Below, piece by piece: positions 46,701 to 57,815 of a stretch of 64,000 nucleotides of DNA. Every line of letters starts with the position of its first letter. The stretch's first letter is position 1. Position numbers and translations under genes: made by a program. Source of the stretch: Ligustrum vulgare (taxonomy: Eukaryota; Streptophyta; Magnoliopsida; Lamiales; Oleaceae); NCBI GenBank assembly GCA_963555705.1, contig OY743187.1, positions 17,560,133 through 17,624,132 on the forward strand, read 5' to 3'. The notes under the pieces are model-generated. The model saw only the letters and a program-made list of their open reading frames with translations. It searched no databases and was not told the origin of the DNA.

Positions 46701-49700
46701 GATGAATATCACCAAGAAAAAAATATTTTTATAATGAAATTTAAAAAAAAAAAAAAAAAAAATTATTTTAAATGATTTTTAATTACCTAATCATTTAATT
46801 CACATTAATAGAATTCTCGTCTCAAAATTAATCTAATGTGATTAATAACATGGTTGAATAATATTCATACAAAATTAAAAAAAGGAAAGGACATTGAAAT
46901 TTCTTGATTGTTTTTTCAAATATTGTGAACAAAAGAGATTATAGAAGTTTTGACTCGTTTTTGGCAAGGTGGAGATTGTTGGGATAATTGCCTCAAACAA
47001 GTTCTAATTCTAATTGATTTCTTGTTCTATGTTTTTTTAAAAGGATTTCAATTTGGATTGTTTTGAAATTTGGAGGATTTATATTGTAAAAAGGAATTAA
47101 AATAAAGATTAAATTCTTTTGGAATAAATCTTATGGTTTCCTTTTAGCATTAGGAAATAGTTTCTTTTCCTTGGTTGAATTGAAATTGGACTCTTCTATG
47201 TAGTAGTTGCTCCTATAAATAGTTGATGTTATTCAATATTTTAGACTTAAAGGATGCTAACTAGAGAGTTTTGTGAGGAAAAATTCTATTCTAGCATTTT
47301 TGATTTTCTTGTTTTCTTTGTGGGTTGTACAAAGGAGTAGAAATTGGTAGATGTGGTAAAGTTTGAATATATTTCCTACAATACTAAGGGGTTTGGTGAG
47401 TGAAATTCTATATGATTGTAACAATTTATTATATAGTGAAAAAAAATTTGCGGTCCATAAATTTTGGCTTTGTTGTTCTTTATTTTCTTGTTTGCTCAAT
47501 TATTTCTTGAATGTCAAAAGTTCATGAGGGGTTAATTAGAGAGGGAATTTGCTTTTAATTCACAACAAACGCAACGATAAGCAAAAGGTGCAATTAATAT
47601 GTAGTGCATCAAACAAAAATTATAATGTGAATATAATTACCATACTTAATTGCGTATCAAATATTCGTAATACGAAAATCAACTTTTCAAAATAGCGAAA
47701 TGTGCATTATAATTTTTTGTAACACGATTACTTGGGGTAAAACTTAAGTCTCCACGTAATAGTATTTTATGCCGCCTCCCTTTTTCCAGCTTCATTCTCC
47801 TTCTGTCATACCCTTTCCAAAGCCCAGAGAATATTGCTAGTATTTTGGCAAGAGAGGTGTGCTTGTTTTACTCTGTGTCAATATACTTATTATAAGCCAT
47901 GCACACAAGAATATCGAAGAGGAAGCAGTCCCTAGCAGTGTAGCTAGATTTTACAAACCCCCTAAAATTCTCATCAGGTTCATGTTTGGGAATCTAAGCC
48001 CCTGTTTGGTAAATTTTTTTGGTTTACAAAGAAAAATGTGATGTTTCTAAGGTAAATATGTGGTGAAAAGTGATTTGGGAAAATGTGTATAGTTAAAAAG
48101 TGGTTTGGGAAAATGTGTAGTTTATAAAATTGTTTATAAATGGTTTACCAAATGAAGACTAAATTATCAAATAAGCAAACTGGTGGCTTTATAAATACAA
48201 TTCCCTTAATTTCCATGTAACTTGCATTTCTTCTTAATTTTGCCATGCTATAATGTCAAATTTACCCACAGTTTCTCTAAATTCCAAACTTTTCACACAA
48301 TTTTTCCACTCTCAATTTACATCTACCCTGCATTTTCTCAAACCAAGAAATTGCATTATCAAAAAGGTAATTTGAAGAAATCTTCCCCCAACCATATACC
48401 ACAAAAATATAGCTAGTTGAGATTCACAATAACAAATCTTCAGAAACCAAATGATCTGTATGCTCAATTGAAATGCAGCTAAGCTACTAAGTGATCTCAA
48501 GAAACAAAAAGAAACTTACCTGAGATTCCTTAAACCCCACCAGAGACAATAGAAATATTTATCAACAAAATCTGCTGAAGTAACTTGATCCTTGAAGGCA
48601 TCAGCAAACATTCCAAAATCAAAATCAGTGGATTTAGTTCGAGCATTACAATTTTTGTAGACGTTTGTAGAGTTCAACCAAGCAATAGTCCTTGCGTCGG
48701 GGGTATGTAGACAATCAAAATACCGAGTACTACAAGGAGCACGGCCACGTTGCTCCTTCCTACATTGCTGCTTCCAGCATGAAAAATGCCTCTCCACAGA
48801 CATCAAATACCATGCAGCTCCTAAAACCTGCACCAACAATTTGAAAAAAAAAATGATTACTATATTGAACTTACTAAGTTCATACTCTATCTCATAGTTT
48901 TGTCTTTCTCTTAACACAGATAGTAGGAGGTTAAAAGAGTTGCATGCAAAAATATGGAGGAAAATAGAGTAGATAGTTGACAAGTTTAGTTGGTCCTTAC
49001 ATGACTTGCTAACATATACAGAAGGAGATTATATGCTGCTCCTGACCAAGCAGTCTTCGCAACAACCCCCGTGTTTTTAACAATTCGACTGTTCAAAGGG
49101 AAAATAACAACAAGCCGGGGTACATACTGTAGGATGATAACCAAAGAAATGGCATGATTGGTATGAGCAGCAGATCGAGTGTGTGTTCGTCCTAATGGCA
49201 TTGCTAAATAAACAACAAACTGCCAAATAAAACAGGAGGAAAAAAAAAAAAAAACACGTCAATATCACATGAAATAAAGAAACAAGGAAAACTAATCAAT
49301 GCTTCATATTATCCATTACTGAACTGCATATGGATCACCGTTAATAAGAAAAAAAGGTATACATGTAAGCTTTTGCTCAGTGGGATGTTTGAAGTCAAAG
49401 CAAAAAGACAACAAGACAATTACATCTTTTATATAAAGATCATGGTATCTTCTTCAAAATCATTGAAAATGGGGACATTAAATGAAATTCAAGTCAAGAC
49501 ATCTTATAGTATGCATTTGGAAACCGAAGAGCACCAATTTTTCAATTTTTTTCTTTTTTTAGAAAACCACTGCACAATAAGTTTTTAAGAAGTATGGGCA
49601 GTTTTTCACTTGAATGACTGACAAAATTAAGTTGTCAGTCACGTCATTACTTTCCCTTTAAATCTGGAAATTGTGGATAAATTATATTGTGTAAAAGATC

Positions 49701-50554
49701 TTTGCTTTATACATTCCTATGGCATTTCTGAAATTTGATCAGGGAATAATTGGATAGTCCAGTGTAATGAATCCCCACATATGACTAAACCACATATTGT
49801 AATTTTTAGTTCGTTGGTTCACCTCGTTTGTCTAGCCTACAGAAATTCATATTTAACAATGCGAATCTATTTTAGTAGAATTTGATAGGGCGCTTTTATT
49901 GAACATAACCAGGAGTCTACAAACTCATGGCTTTTCCTTTCTTATAATTTCTATCTCAAATTGAAAATGTGCTTAATAAATCCCTTAAAATTTATCAAAT
50001 TAATAACTATTCTGAATTCAGAAATCTTAAACAGACAATCAAGTACATAAGAATTGAATTAGGGGCTAAAAATGAACCAAAAAAATAAACCTTACTTGAG
50101 GAAGGGGAAGAGCAGCAGCCAGATCAATAACGAAATCAGTTTTCAAATACCGAATCACTATCTTCCTCGGATCCCTCACAAGCTCACCCTTTCCAAAAAC
50201 CCGAGAACTTGGAGCCACATATGCAGTACGGAACTTCATCAAAATCTGAAGCGCGGAGAACAGATCTACAATGGAGCGCACAAGAATAACAATAATGGCT
50301 AGCGCGAAGTCCGTGCTCATACATCTTTCGGCCCTAATGTTAGGTAGGTAGAAGAACAGTGGATCCACAAAAAGAGCGATTAACGAGGTGACTAAAAAGA
50401 TTTGATTCCATTTGGTAACGATTTCGCCATTGGGGTCGAGTATCTGGCACCACCATGGTTGATTGTTACTGTAGATGAGAGAGGAGGGTTTGGGGAGGGG
50501 GAGGTGGTGGAGGAGCTTCGTGGATTCCAGGTGGAAATTGTTCATCACCGACAT
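43721..50554 (-). CDS. CNGC18: Cyclic nucleotide-gated ion channel, CNGC18-like, six exons
   Basis: Minus strand exons 50554-50096, 49219-49001, 48827-48520, 46048-45937, 45069-44833, 44449-43721; GT..AG borders and phases agree, giving 687 residues. Plasma-membrane cation channel with six helices, a pore (YFYCLWWGLRNLSSYGQ, about 317-333, split by intron 3), C-linker (LEEWRVRRRDTEEWMRHRQL), cyclic-nucleotide domain with cassette PGDFCGEELLTWAL (about 514-527) and IQ motif for calmodulin (YIQAAWRRLRRRK, from about 590). The C-terminus MPQIFKPDEPDFS and helix ILDPNGEIVTKWNQIFLV favour the CNGC18/16 group, which works in pollen and pollen-tube Ca2+ entry. The start chosen is ATG 50554 (MSVMNNFHLES); a second ATG lies three codons on. 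The N-terminus before the first helix is short, as in that group. Intron 3 carries two MITEs. The frame is intact. CNGC18 versus CNGC16 is a judgement by eye. Confidence 0.93.
46489..46637. mobile_element. Hairpin MITE in CNGC intron 3, 149 bp
   Basis: The ends GGAATGATATGTTCCACACA and GAGGAACATATCATTTC are inverted copies, and the motif recurs as GTGGGAAACATAT and ATATGTTCCCCAC further in, so most of the element folds on itself. The 12-bp direct repeat TATGTATCTCAA flanks it at 46477-46488 and 46638-46649. The size of the direct repeat would be nearest to Mutator-type target duplications, but the assignment is open. Confidence 0.8.
47998..48159. mobile_element. PIF-like MITE in CNGC intron 3, 162 bp
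   Basis: GCCCCTGTTTGGTAAATTTT at the left is the inverted relative of TGGTTTACCAAATGAAGAC at the right; TAA flanks at 47995-47997 and 48160-48162. Related sequence occurs near 25200 and 58205. Confidence 0.75.
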
Positions 50555-50770
50555 TGCTTTGGTCAATCATTGAGAGAGAATGGATGAGGAGAAACCCTGT
50601 GAGAGAGATAATGGAGAAGAAAGCGGAGAGCCATCAGCCATGAGAAGTTGAACAAAGCTGGTGGCGCCAAATCTAACTGTATTTAGAATTTTTATTTTTA
50701 TTTTTTTAAATCAATTATTCAATACTAATAAAATATATATTTATATCTATACATTTTGCATGACTCGCAT
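50555..50770. other. CNGC leader/promoter-proximal sequence
   Basis: Immediately upstream of the CNGC start on the minus strand; contains CTCTC-rich tracts (50570-50620) suggesting an untranslated leader. No TATA element is assigned. Confidence 0.35.
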
Positions 50771-51165
50771 TTAGGGGGTGAGCATTATCCAACCGAACCC
50801 TCCAAACCGGTCAAAACTGACAGTTTGGGTTGAATTTTGATGAAAAATGGATTGGATTCGAATTACTATTTTAATTTTTTTAGATCGGGTTGAATAAATT
50901 GTGGGTTGGGTCAAAGATCCGACCCGACCCATTTAAAAATAAAAATGAAGGCAAATTTCAATCTCTGATTTTTATTTGCCTAAACAGATTTCAATTGGAA
51001 CAAAGTCCAAATCGTCCAACCCTAAACTTAGTTGAGATGGGTTGGATTTAAAAGCATAATTGAGTTGAGTTGGATTGATTTTATATCAACCCAACCATCG
51101 TGAGTTGGGTACTTGGTTTCAAGTTGGGTAAAAAAATCGACCTAACCGAACCCACGATCATTCAT
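50771..51165. mobile_element. hAT-type MITE, about 395 bp
   Basis: Starts TTAGGGGGTGAGCATTATCC and ends CCACGATCATTCAT; flanks ACTCGCAT (50763-50770) and ACTCGCTT (51166-51173) form an 8-bp duplication with one mismatch. Subterminal CCAACCGAACC and ACCTAACCGAACCC motifs are family-typical. It sits upstream of the CNGC gene. Confidence 0.75.
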
Positions 51166-51173
51166 ACTCGCTT

Positions 51174-52255
51174 TATATAAGGTTTTATTTAGAACGTGTT
51201 GCATTTTGATTGTTAAAGATTTAGCTCTTATTTAATAGATTTTGATAAAAAATAATAAAATGCATAATTGAAAATTTTATAAAGGTCAATGATCTCATAA
51301 AATATATAGTTGAAAATGAATTTTAAAAATGGTTATCAAATAAGGACTTAGCCACTATTTGGATACAAATTCATAAAATAATTAATAAATTCGGTCAAAA
51401 GTCGAATATGAATTTCCACCTCACGTCCATAATTACTACTTACTAGTTTCACACTCTTGCAATACATGATCATATTAGATTGACAAAGTATAATGTACTA
51501 ACACGGAATAATAGGGAAAATCAATTAAAAAAATAAAAAATAACAACAACGAAGTAGGCCTCTATTTTTCACTTTGAAAAATAGCGCTCAATATGAAAAT
51601 AACTCGATCCTTCCAAATTGACGTTCATTTAAAAAATATAAATAAATAAATTTGGACGGTCTATTGGACAACCAACATATTCTTTAATCTTTTACCATCA
51701 TAATAAAGTTAAATATTTTTTTATTGATTTTTTTTTAATTTGGTTTTGAATCAATATTTAGCAATTACAGTAATTATAGGTTAACTTACTCAACATTTTT
51801 CATTAATGTTCAATATGTACAATTCACACGAAAGTTTCACGAAACAGTAAAAAAAATTAAGTATAACTTCACTGATAAACCAATTATGTGTGGTTGGAAA
51901 TATAACCAACTACAAAGTTAATTCTTCTGTCTCTCCATTTTCTCACATCCTTGGGACATTTATTTTACTAATTTACTAATGTAAGCTAAGAAAAAACACA
52001 TTAATCATTGTTAGAAGGGAAAATAAAATAGCATGTTCATATTGCTTTTTGTTCATATAGATTATTTAAATAACCTTGAATAAAACCAGGTCCAAGAAAG
52101 CAAAGGAGAGTCTATTCATGTCACTCAATGGTTTTGTTGATCTGCTTTGATTACATGTATAAATGGGAAAATAAAGATAAGAGAATTAACTAAAGAATAA
52201 ATTTGTGAAATAGTGGACAACACGTGATACAAAAGAAAAATAATAGATCCCTTTA
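51174..52255. other. AT-rich stretch without recognised gene
   Basis: No frame, element terminus or homology recognised, apart from a degraded GTTTGG-type MITE-like piece near 51220-51370. Confidence 0.4.
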
Positions 52256-52508
52256 CTTGAAAGACAAATTGAAGAACAATCCCACGAAAATGATTCTCCA
52301 TCTCTTCTTGCTTCCTCTGCATTTCAGACTCATGCTCTCGCTTCTGCAGTTCTAAATCATGAAGAAGTTGTCTTCTTTCACTCTCAGATTTTTCAATCAA
52401 TATCAACTTTTCATGCTCCATCTTTCCAGAAAAAATAGCTTCATCTAATATCATTTTGTAGAAATTGTCTTTTACAAACTCTACTTGGAGATTTACAATT
52501 ATTTTGAA
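52256..52508 (-). pseudogene. Coiled-coil gene fragment of unknown identity
   Basis: On the minus strand an open frame runs from the Helitron junction: IIVNLQVEFVKDNFYKMILD, then EKLILIEKSESERRQLLHDL, ELQKREHESEMQRKQEEMEN, HFRGIVLQFVFQ, ending at a donor-like CAA|GTAAAG near 52256. The Glu/Lys/Leu/Arg pattern predicts a coiled coil. I do not recognise the family. The frame is open right up to the Helitron terminus at 52509, so the Helitron may have cut a host gene here; the other half was not found. Confidence 0.35.
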
Positions 52509-54190
52509 CTAGTTAGCTCACCCGTGAGATGTAAGGGAAGAAATGTCTTGACAAAGAAACAATGTCTCGATAATAGATGACCCACCGATTAAGATCAATT
52601 AAATAAAATTTGCAAATAAATTGTTAAGTCATTAAATGCTGATTTCACGTTACTGCTACAAATTTTTGAAAACTTCTTTGCAAACTACATTTGTTATTAA
52701 ATTAGTAGGTCTTCCTTCCTTATCATAAATCAACATCTTCAATCCAGAATGAATGGTAACCCTAGAAATTACAATAAAGTTGTCCGTGAGTGAAAATCGG
52801 TCTCTTTAGAAGAAGTCCAACATGCGAAAGTGATTGTTACTGACTCTTGTTTATGGCCATTGCATAAGACACTGTCAACAGAAATTGTCTCATTTGAAAT
52901 CTAACAGGTATTCTAGATACAGAGGGGCTCAACGACATCTTTGGAATGAAGAACTTAGACCTGCATTGTTGTAGGATAAAATTTGACCTTCGAGAACATG
53001 ATCTCCAAGCCTCGTAAATATTAACCTTGTTCCATTACACAATCCCTGGGTATGATCAATATTTCTCAACAACATTGAGACCATATACTCATTAACAACG
53101 TCAACATCATCATTTCATGGTGCTAGTATTGCCCTCCCCTGCATGTAAGATGCTTCACAAACCAGAAGAATTTGTTGAAAATCTCCACCAAAAACAATTG
53201 TCTTTCCTTGAAATGATTCTTCTAAGCTATTGGGATTGTCGAGACTTAATATATCTCTCATACTCCTATCAAGTGCTTCAAAGCAATATTTATTCATCAT
53301 GGGTGCTTCGTCTCATATGATAAGCTCATCCTCGATATCAATTGTGCAAGTGGCTTCCTTGTTTAATATTGCATGTCGAATTTTCATCAAGGCTCAGAGG
53401 GATAGCAAATCTTGAATGAGCGATCCGACCAGAAGGTAAAAGAAGGGAAGTTATACCACTGGAGGCAACATTAAGAACTATATCTCCTCTCAACCGTAAA
53501 GCTACAGAGAGAGTCTTCTAAACAAAAGTCTTACCTGAACTTCCATATCCATAAAGGAAGATTACACCACCTTGCCAGAATTTACAGATGCCGTCATGGT
53601 ATCATAAACATCCCTCTGTTCATCTGTCAAGAAATCGACAAACATCTTAAGCTCATCTGACAAAGACGCTCTGTCATACGTCATTTCATCGCATATAAGT
53701 CTATTACATGATAACAAATCATCAACAACAGACATAAATGGCATCGACGGATAATCCTGAAGACTCTTACCTATGCTACGCAAAATATTCTCAATCTCTA
53801 ACAAAGAATAATTTTGAATTTGTTCAACAGTCAACTCCAAACCTGGTTTAAATCTATCGTAATATATAAATGATTATTAAAAATTAATCAATTAATAAAA
53901 TCCGACGAAGTAAAAAACATTAGATAAATTATTATATATCGAAAAAACTATACAACATAAAATTACATTGATTTCCAAATGATGATCTGCATCAATACAA
54001 TATATCATCTGACATATACTCCTAACATTTCATCCAAACACACTCTGGACGACAAAGGGAATCTAAAATCAATAGGGTTTGCATAGAGATTTCTCAAAGA
54101 TTGTACTGAACCCCAATGATTAGCCTCAATAATACCATCTGTGTACTCTTTGTCATCATCCAATAAACCTAGATCTATGTATTTTGGACA
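52509..54190 (-). mobile_element. Decayed autonomous Helitron, 3' part
   Basis: On the minus strand the terminus ATCTCACGGGTGAGCTAACTAG is followed by T, giving the hairpin CTCA/TGAG and CTAG end of Helitrons at 52509. Helicase remains lie in the same orientation directly upstream, as in autonomous Helitrons. The 5' end (TC) and the Rep domain were not found. Confidence 0.8.
52690..54190 (-). pseudogene. Helitron PIF1-type helicase remnant
   Basis: Order on the minus strand: LGLLDDDKEYTDGIIEANHW (about 54130); LLEIENILRSIGKSLQDYPS and FLTDEQRDVYDTM; Walker A FLYGYGSSGKTFV (near 53540); VASSGITSLLLPSGRIAHSR; Walker B region IEDELII*DEAPMMNKY with a stop (TGA) where the family has Trp (about 53312); GKTIVFGGDFQQILLV; LCNGTRLIFTRLGDHVLEGQ; VIISRVTIHSGLKMLI-like end near 52740. 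The helicase would unwind DNA during rolling-circle transposition. Many stops and frameshifts; not functional. An unrelated cellular PIF1 helicase is less likely because the linker peptides and the adjacent terminus are Helitron-specific. Confidence 0.88.
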
Positions 54191-55123
54191 TTAGAACAAT
54201 AGAAATAAAAATAAAAGTTAACAATAAATTAATGATGTAATCATTTATTGATCGTGAAAAATAACACACACACACACGAAAAAGGTTTAAAATTCATAAA
54301 AATAATGAAGATTTCAACCAAGTTAAAATACACACCACGAAAAGGCGTTCTAAATATGGACAATTCAACCATGATAAATTCAATGCCCACGTTTTTAATA
54401 AACAAAATAAAATTATGAAAATAGTGACAAAATTGATAATAAAGAAGATTGAGAGATGGTTAACAATTATTAACAATGATTAAGATCACGAATAACATGA
54501 AAGCAATACAACAAATAACAATATGGATATCCACACATCTATAGAAAAACATTATTTTTAATAAGTTTAATATTAATCTTAAAACACTTAAAAAAAATAT
54601 AGTCGTTCTTGTGAACCACTTCAATTATCAATGGGTATGGAAAAAAAGGTTAAAAATAACATAAAATATCAAAAAATATATTAAATCATAAAACATGTTC
54701 TTATTAGTAAAAAAACAATAAGAAAAAAAAATGATTAAACGAATATATTGTATTGTTAGTATTGAAATAGAAGCTATATTAAAAAAAATTGATAATTTAA
54801 TTGACAAATGAACAAAAAAAACTATGACTAAATATAACATAAAATATCACAAAATATATGAGATCATAAAACACGTTCTTATTAGTAAAAAATAATATAA
54901 GAAAAAAGACGACAAAACTAAAATATTTTATTGTTATTATCGAAAAAGAAGCTCCATTAAAAATTTGATAAATTAATTGACATAATGTCATATTAACACA
55001 ATTATAACGAAAAATAGAATGAAAAACGAAATAAATAAATAAAATACAAATTTTGTTTCTAACTTTTATCAAAGAACCAAAAAAGCTACAATGCATACTA
55101 CAATAGGGAGATTCGATTACATA
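54191..55123. repeat. AT-rich region with a diverged 183-bp duplication
   Basis: No gene. 54649-54812 and 54832-54985 are diverged direct copies sharing TAACATAAAATATCA, AATCATAAAACA.GTTCTTAT and TTAGTAAAAAA. The small frames are AT-driven. It may be the interior or 5' part of the Helitron ending at 52509. Confidence 0.55.
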
Positions 55124-55292
55124 TTTTACATTATTGTGACCCAACCCATCAACAATACTTGGCCCACACTCTTCAAAATCCTTTCATTATTGGGTAAATT
55201 ACACAAAATCATATCTTTCAATTGAAAATTTTTAAAATCAGATAATTCTTAACTATTTTGTAAAATCAGGTGACCCAAATCCAACCCTAATT

Positions 55293-55297
<5 letters not shown>

Positions 55298-55377
<80 letters not shown>

Positions 55378-55382
55378 TGTGT
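55298..55382. repeat. (CT)n(GT)n compound microsatellite
   Basis: About 31 CT followed by about 11 GT repeats, within the Mutator-like element. Confidence 0.95.
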
Positions 55383-55739
55383 AAACAAACTACAGAGCAC
55401 CCTCCCTCTTTCTTCCCAATTCTCTCTCGCGCCGATGATCCACCACCACTGTCTCCAATCAATCCCACCACCGACAACACCAACATCAACGACATCGGTT
55501 CTTATGGTTTTGTGGAGCTACTGCTTATGATCTAGAAGCGGGTGGTACCGATAATTAGGGCGTATTTCATATATTATTGCGGCGACTGTTGCTTCAATCG
55601 ACAGCGAGTGGTGCCAATGCTTATGACGTTCTTCATGTAGCGTGGCAGCAACAGTGATAACGGTGAGAGAATAAGTGGAATTTTGGTGTTGAAAGTTGGA
55701 GATGGGATTGAGTTTTGCTGGTGGTGGAGGCTACAACAG

Positions 55740-56510
55740 CAGTGTGCGGTGAGGTGGGGGTGGAGGTGGTGGTGTATGTGTTGAGTTTTGTTGATGGAAG
55801 TCGGTTGTGGTGGTGAGTGTACGGTGAGATGGGGGCGGAGGTGGTGGTGTATGTGTTGAGTCTGATGATGGAAGTCGGTTGTGGGTGGTTGTGGTGGAGC
55901 AGGTGTTTGTTGCGATGGTTGGGGCAGCTCGATGGTGGTTGTGATGGTAAAGGTGGAGTGGTTGTGTTGTTGAGACGATGGCGGCAGTGGTGGTCGAGGT
56001 GGTGGTGAGTGCCCAACGGCGATGGGCGGCAATGGTGGTTGGTGGTGATTAAAATTACAATTGTAACTAATTACAATTGCAATTAATTACAAAATTAAAA
56101 TAAGGTGGTGGTGGTGGTGACTGGTTAAATTAGGTGGTGATTGAAGGTGGAGGTGGTGGCGGTGGTAGTGATTAATTACAATTTAAATTAGAATTACAAA
56201 TTGAAATAAAGTTACATTTGTAATTAATTACAAAATTGAAATAATGCGATGGCGGTGACTGGTTACAATGGTCGTAATTAATTACAATTTTAATGAAAAT
56301 TACAATTGTGACTAATTACAAATTGAAATAAAGTTACAATTATAATTGTAATTAATTACAAAACTGAAATAAGGCGACGGCTGCGGTGACTGGTTACAAA
56401 TTAGGTGGTGATGATGGTGGTGGTAATTAATTACAAATTGCAATAAAGTTACAATTGTTATTAATTACAAAATTGAAATAAAGTTATAATTGTAATTAAT
56501 TACAAACCTT
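55740..56510. repeat. GGTGGTGG-rich and ATTACAATT-rich repeats
   Basis: A unit around GGAGGTGGTGGTGTATGTGT, GATGGAAGTCGGTTGTGG is duplicated at about 55760 and 55837 (period about 77 bp). From 56050, roughly four diverged units combine GGTGGTGACTGGTTA with ATTAATTACAAAATTGAAAT. Confidence 0.7.
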
Positions 56511-56707
56511 GATTTCTGATTATAAAAAAAAATACCTGATTTTGAAAATTATTTTGATATTTCTATAATTAGTTACAAATCACCTGATTTTAAAAAAATT
56601 CATACTTAAATGTGTGTATTTGTGTACTTAACCCTTCATTATTCGCCTCCCAGACTTCTGATTTCTCTCCACAAAATTTTCTATGAGTAAAGTCTTCAAT
56701 CCGGAAA

Positions 56708-57036
56708 TCTTCATTTTATTCTATACAACATATATTTAAAAAATTACATTATTTAATTTAAGTTTGAGCAATTGTTTAAATATGTTTTGTCTATAGCAAT
56801 TTTCGTGTATCACAGGGTGTGAGCAACTATAAACTGTACAAATAATGTATTATTTAAAGAAGTTTTTCAAAATTGATGAGAATTGTAACTTATTTCTATT
56901 TTGAGCATTCATTGACAGTTTGTATCATTAATCAAAACAAATTATGTGTTCAATTTTTTTTCCCTATTTTGTAATGATATTTAGAGTAAAATCATTTCAT
57001 ATTATTCTTCCGTACAATGCACGGGTGTGATACTAG
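56708..57036 (+). mobile_element. Short Helitron, 329 bp
   Basis: Starts TCTTCATTTTATTCTATACA after A, resembling the start of the exactly bounded copy at 29767, and ends AATGCACGGGTGTGATACTAG before T with hairpin CAC/GTG. It lies exactly between two copies of a duplicated host segment. Confidence 0.65.
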
Positions 57037-57212
57037 TTTTACATTATTGTGACCCAATCCATCAACAATATTTGGCCCACACTCTTCAAAATCCTAGAAC
57101 TTTCGGCTTCCAAATAAATACCAGTCTAGCTATTTGACTTCCATTATTCGCCTCCCACACTTCTGATTTCTCTCCACAAAATCCGCCATGAGTAAAGTCT
57201 TCAATCCGGAAA
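57037..57212. repeat. Second copy of a duplicated segment (first copy 55124-56707, interrupted)
   Basis: TTTTACATTATTGTGACCCA, TTGGCCCACACTCTTCAAAA and TTATTCGCCTCCCACACTTC, GTAAAGTCTTCAATCCGGAA match 55124-55182 and 56643-56707. The first copy is interrupted by the Mutator-like element at 55192-56634 and lacks about 40 bp present here. Confidence 0.85.
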
Positions 57213-57815
57213 TCTTATTACATGAAATCAAAAAATCATCATAAACATGTGTCCAAATTTTCATGGTTCTCGTGCATCGTATCCATAAAAAAATTCAGAT
57301 TTTTAATTTTTGGTGTTCAAACACATCTGAATTTCAATATCATTTTTAGAAGTTTTTTCTACATTATATTATTGTTCTAATAGTTTTTTTTTTTTTTTTC
57401 AGATACCCAAATCTATATCATTCAACTAAAAACTCTACAAATATCGAAGAACAGAGCAGCCCTTTCTTATTTCATAGTATTTTTATTTATTTTTTTAGGT
57501 TTCTCGTTTTTATTTGATTTGTAATAATAATGTGGTTTTGATATGTAATTTTTGGATAAAGACAGTGTATAGATTAAAAAACAAACATAATAGATTCTGG
57601 AAAAATGGGGGGAAAAAGTGAAAATAATTTTTTTCCTAGTGTGAATCGTGGGCGGGAAAGAGAAGCAGTGTGAACAGGTAAAATTTGAAGACCACATTGA
57701 TACATATTCTGAAAAAACAGGGTAAAAAATAATAAAAAAAAAACACAACACATTTATAGAAGCTGTGTTTTTGCGGGAAACTTACTAAGTTGACCTCAAC
57801 TACTTTAATATGTTA
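57213..57815. other. Possible Helitron start and AT-rich stretch
   Basis: TCTTATTACATGAAATC at 57213 follows A and resembles the Helitron start at 29767 at about 15 of 17 bases. No unambiguous end was found; a CTAG at 57816 preceded by the small hairpin AGTTGA/TCAACT is one candidate. No gene. Confidence 0.3.

Larger units (their letters stand above)
55192..56634. mobile_element. Non-autonomous Mutator-like element, 1443 bp
   Basis: The left end GGGTAAATTACACAAAATCA and the inverted right end GGGTTAAGTACACAAATACA match well, and an AAATCAGGTGA block recurs in both ends. Perfect 9-bp duplications TTCATTATT flank it (55183-55191, 56635-56643). It carries no transposase. The interior holds a (CT)n(GT)n run, a GGTGGTGG-rich block (55740-56040) and repeated ATTACAATTGTAATTAATTA-type sequence (56050-56510). 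Pro/His-rich or Gly-rich frames here follow from the trinucleotide repeats. Confidence 0.85.

Noticed and set aside
55574..56032. 152- and 127-codon Pro/His/Thr-rich frames on the minus strand
   Set aside because: A product of GGTGGTGG-type repeats inside a non-autonomous Mutator-like element; two frames are open over the same stretch and neither shows a domain.
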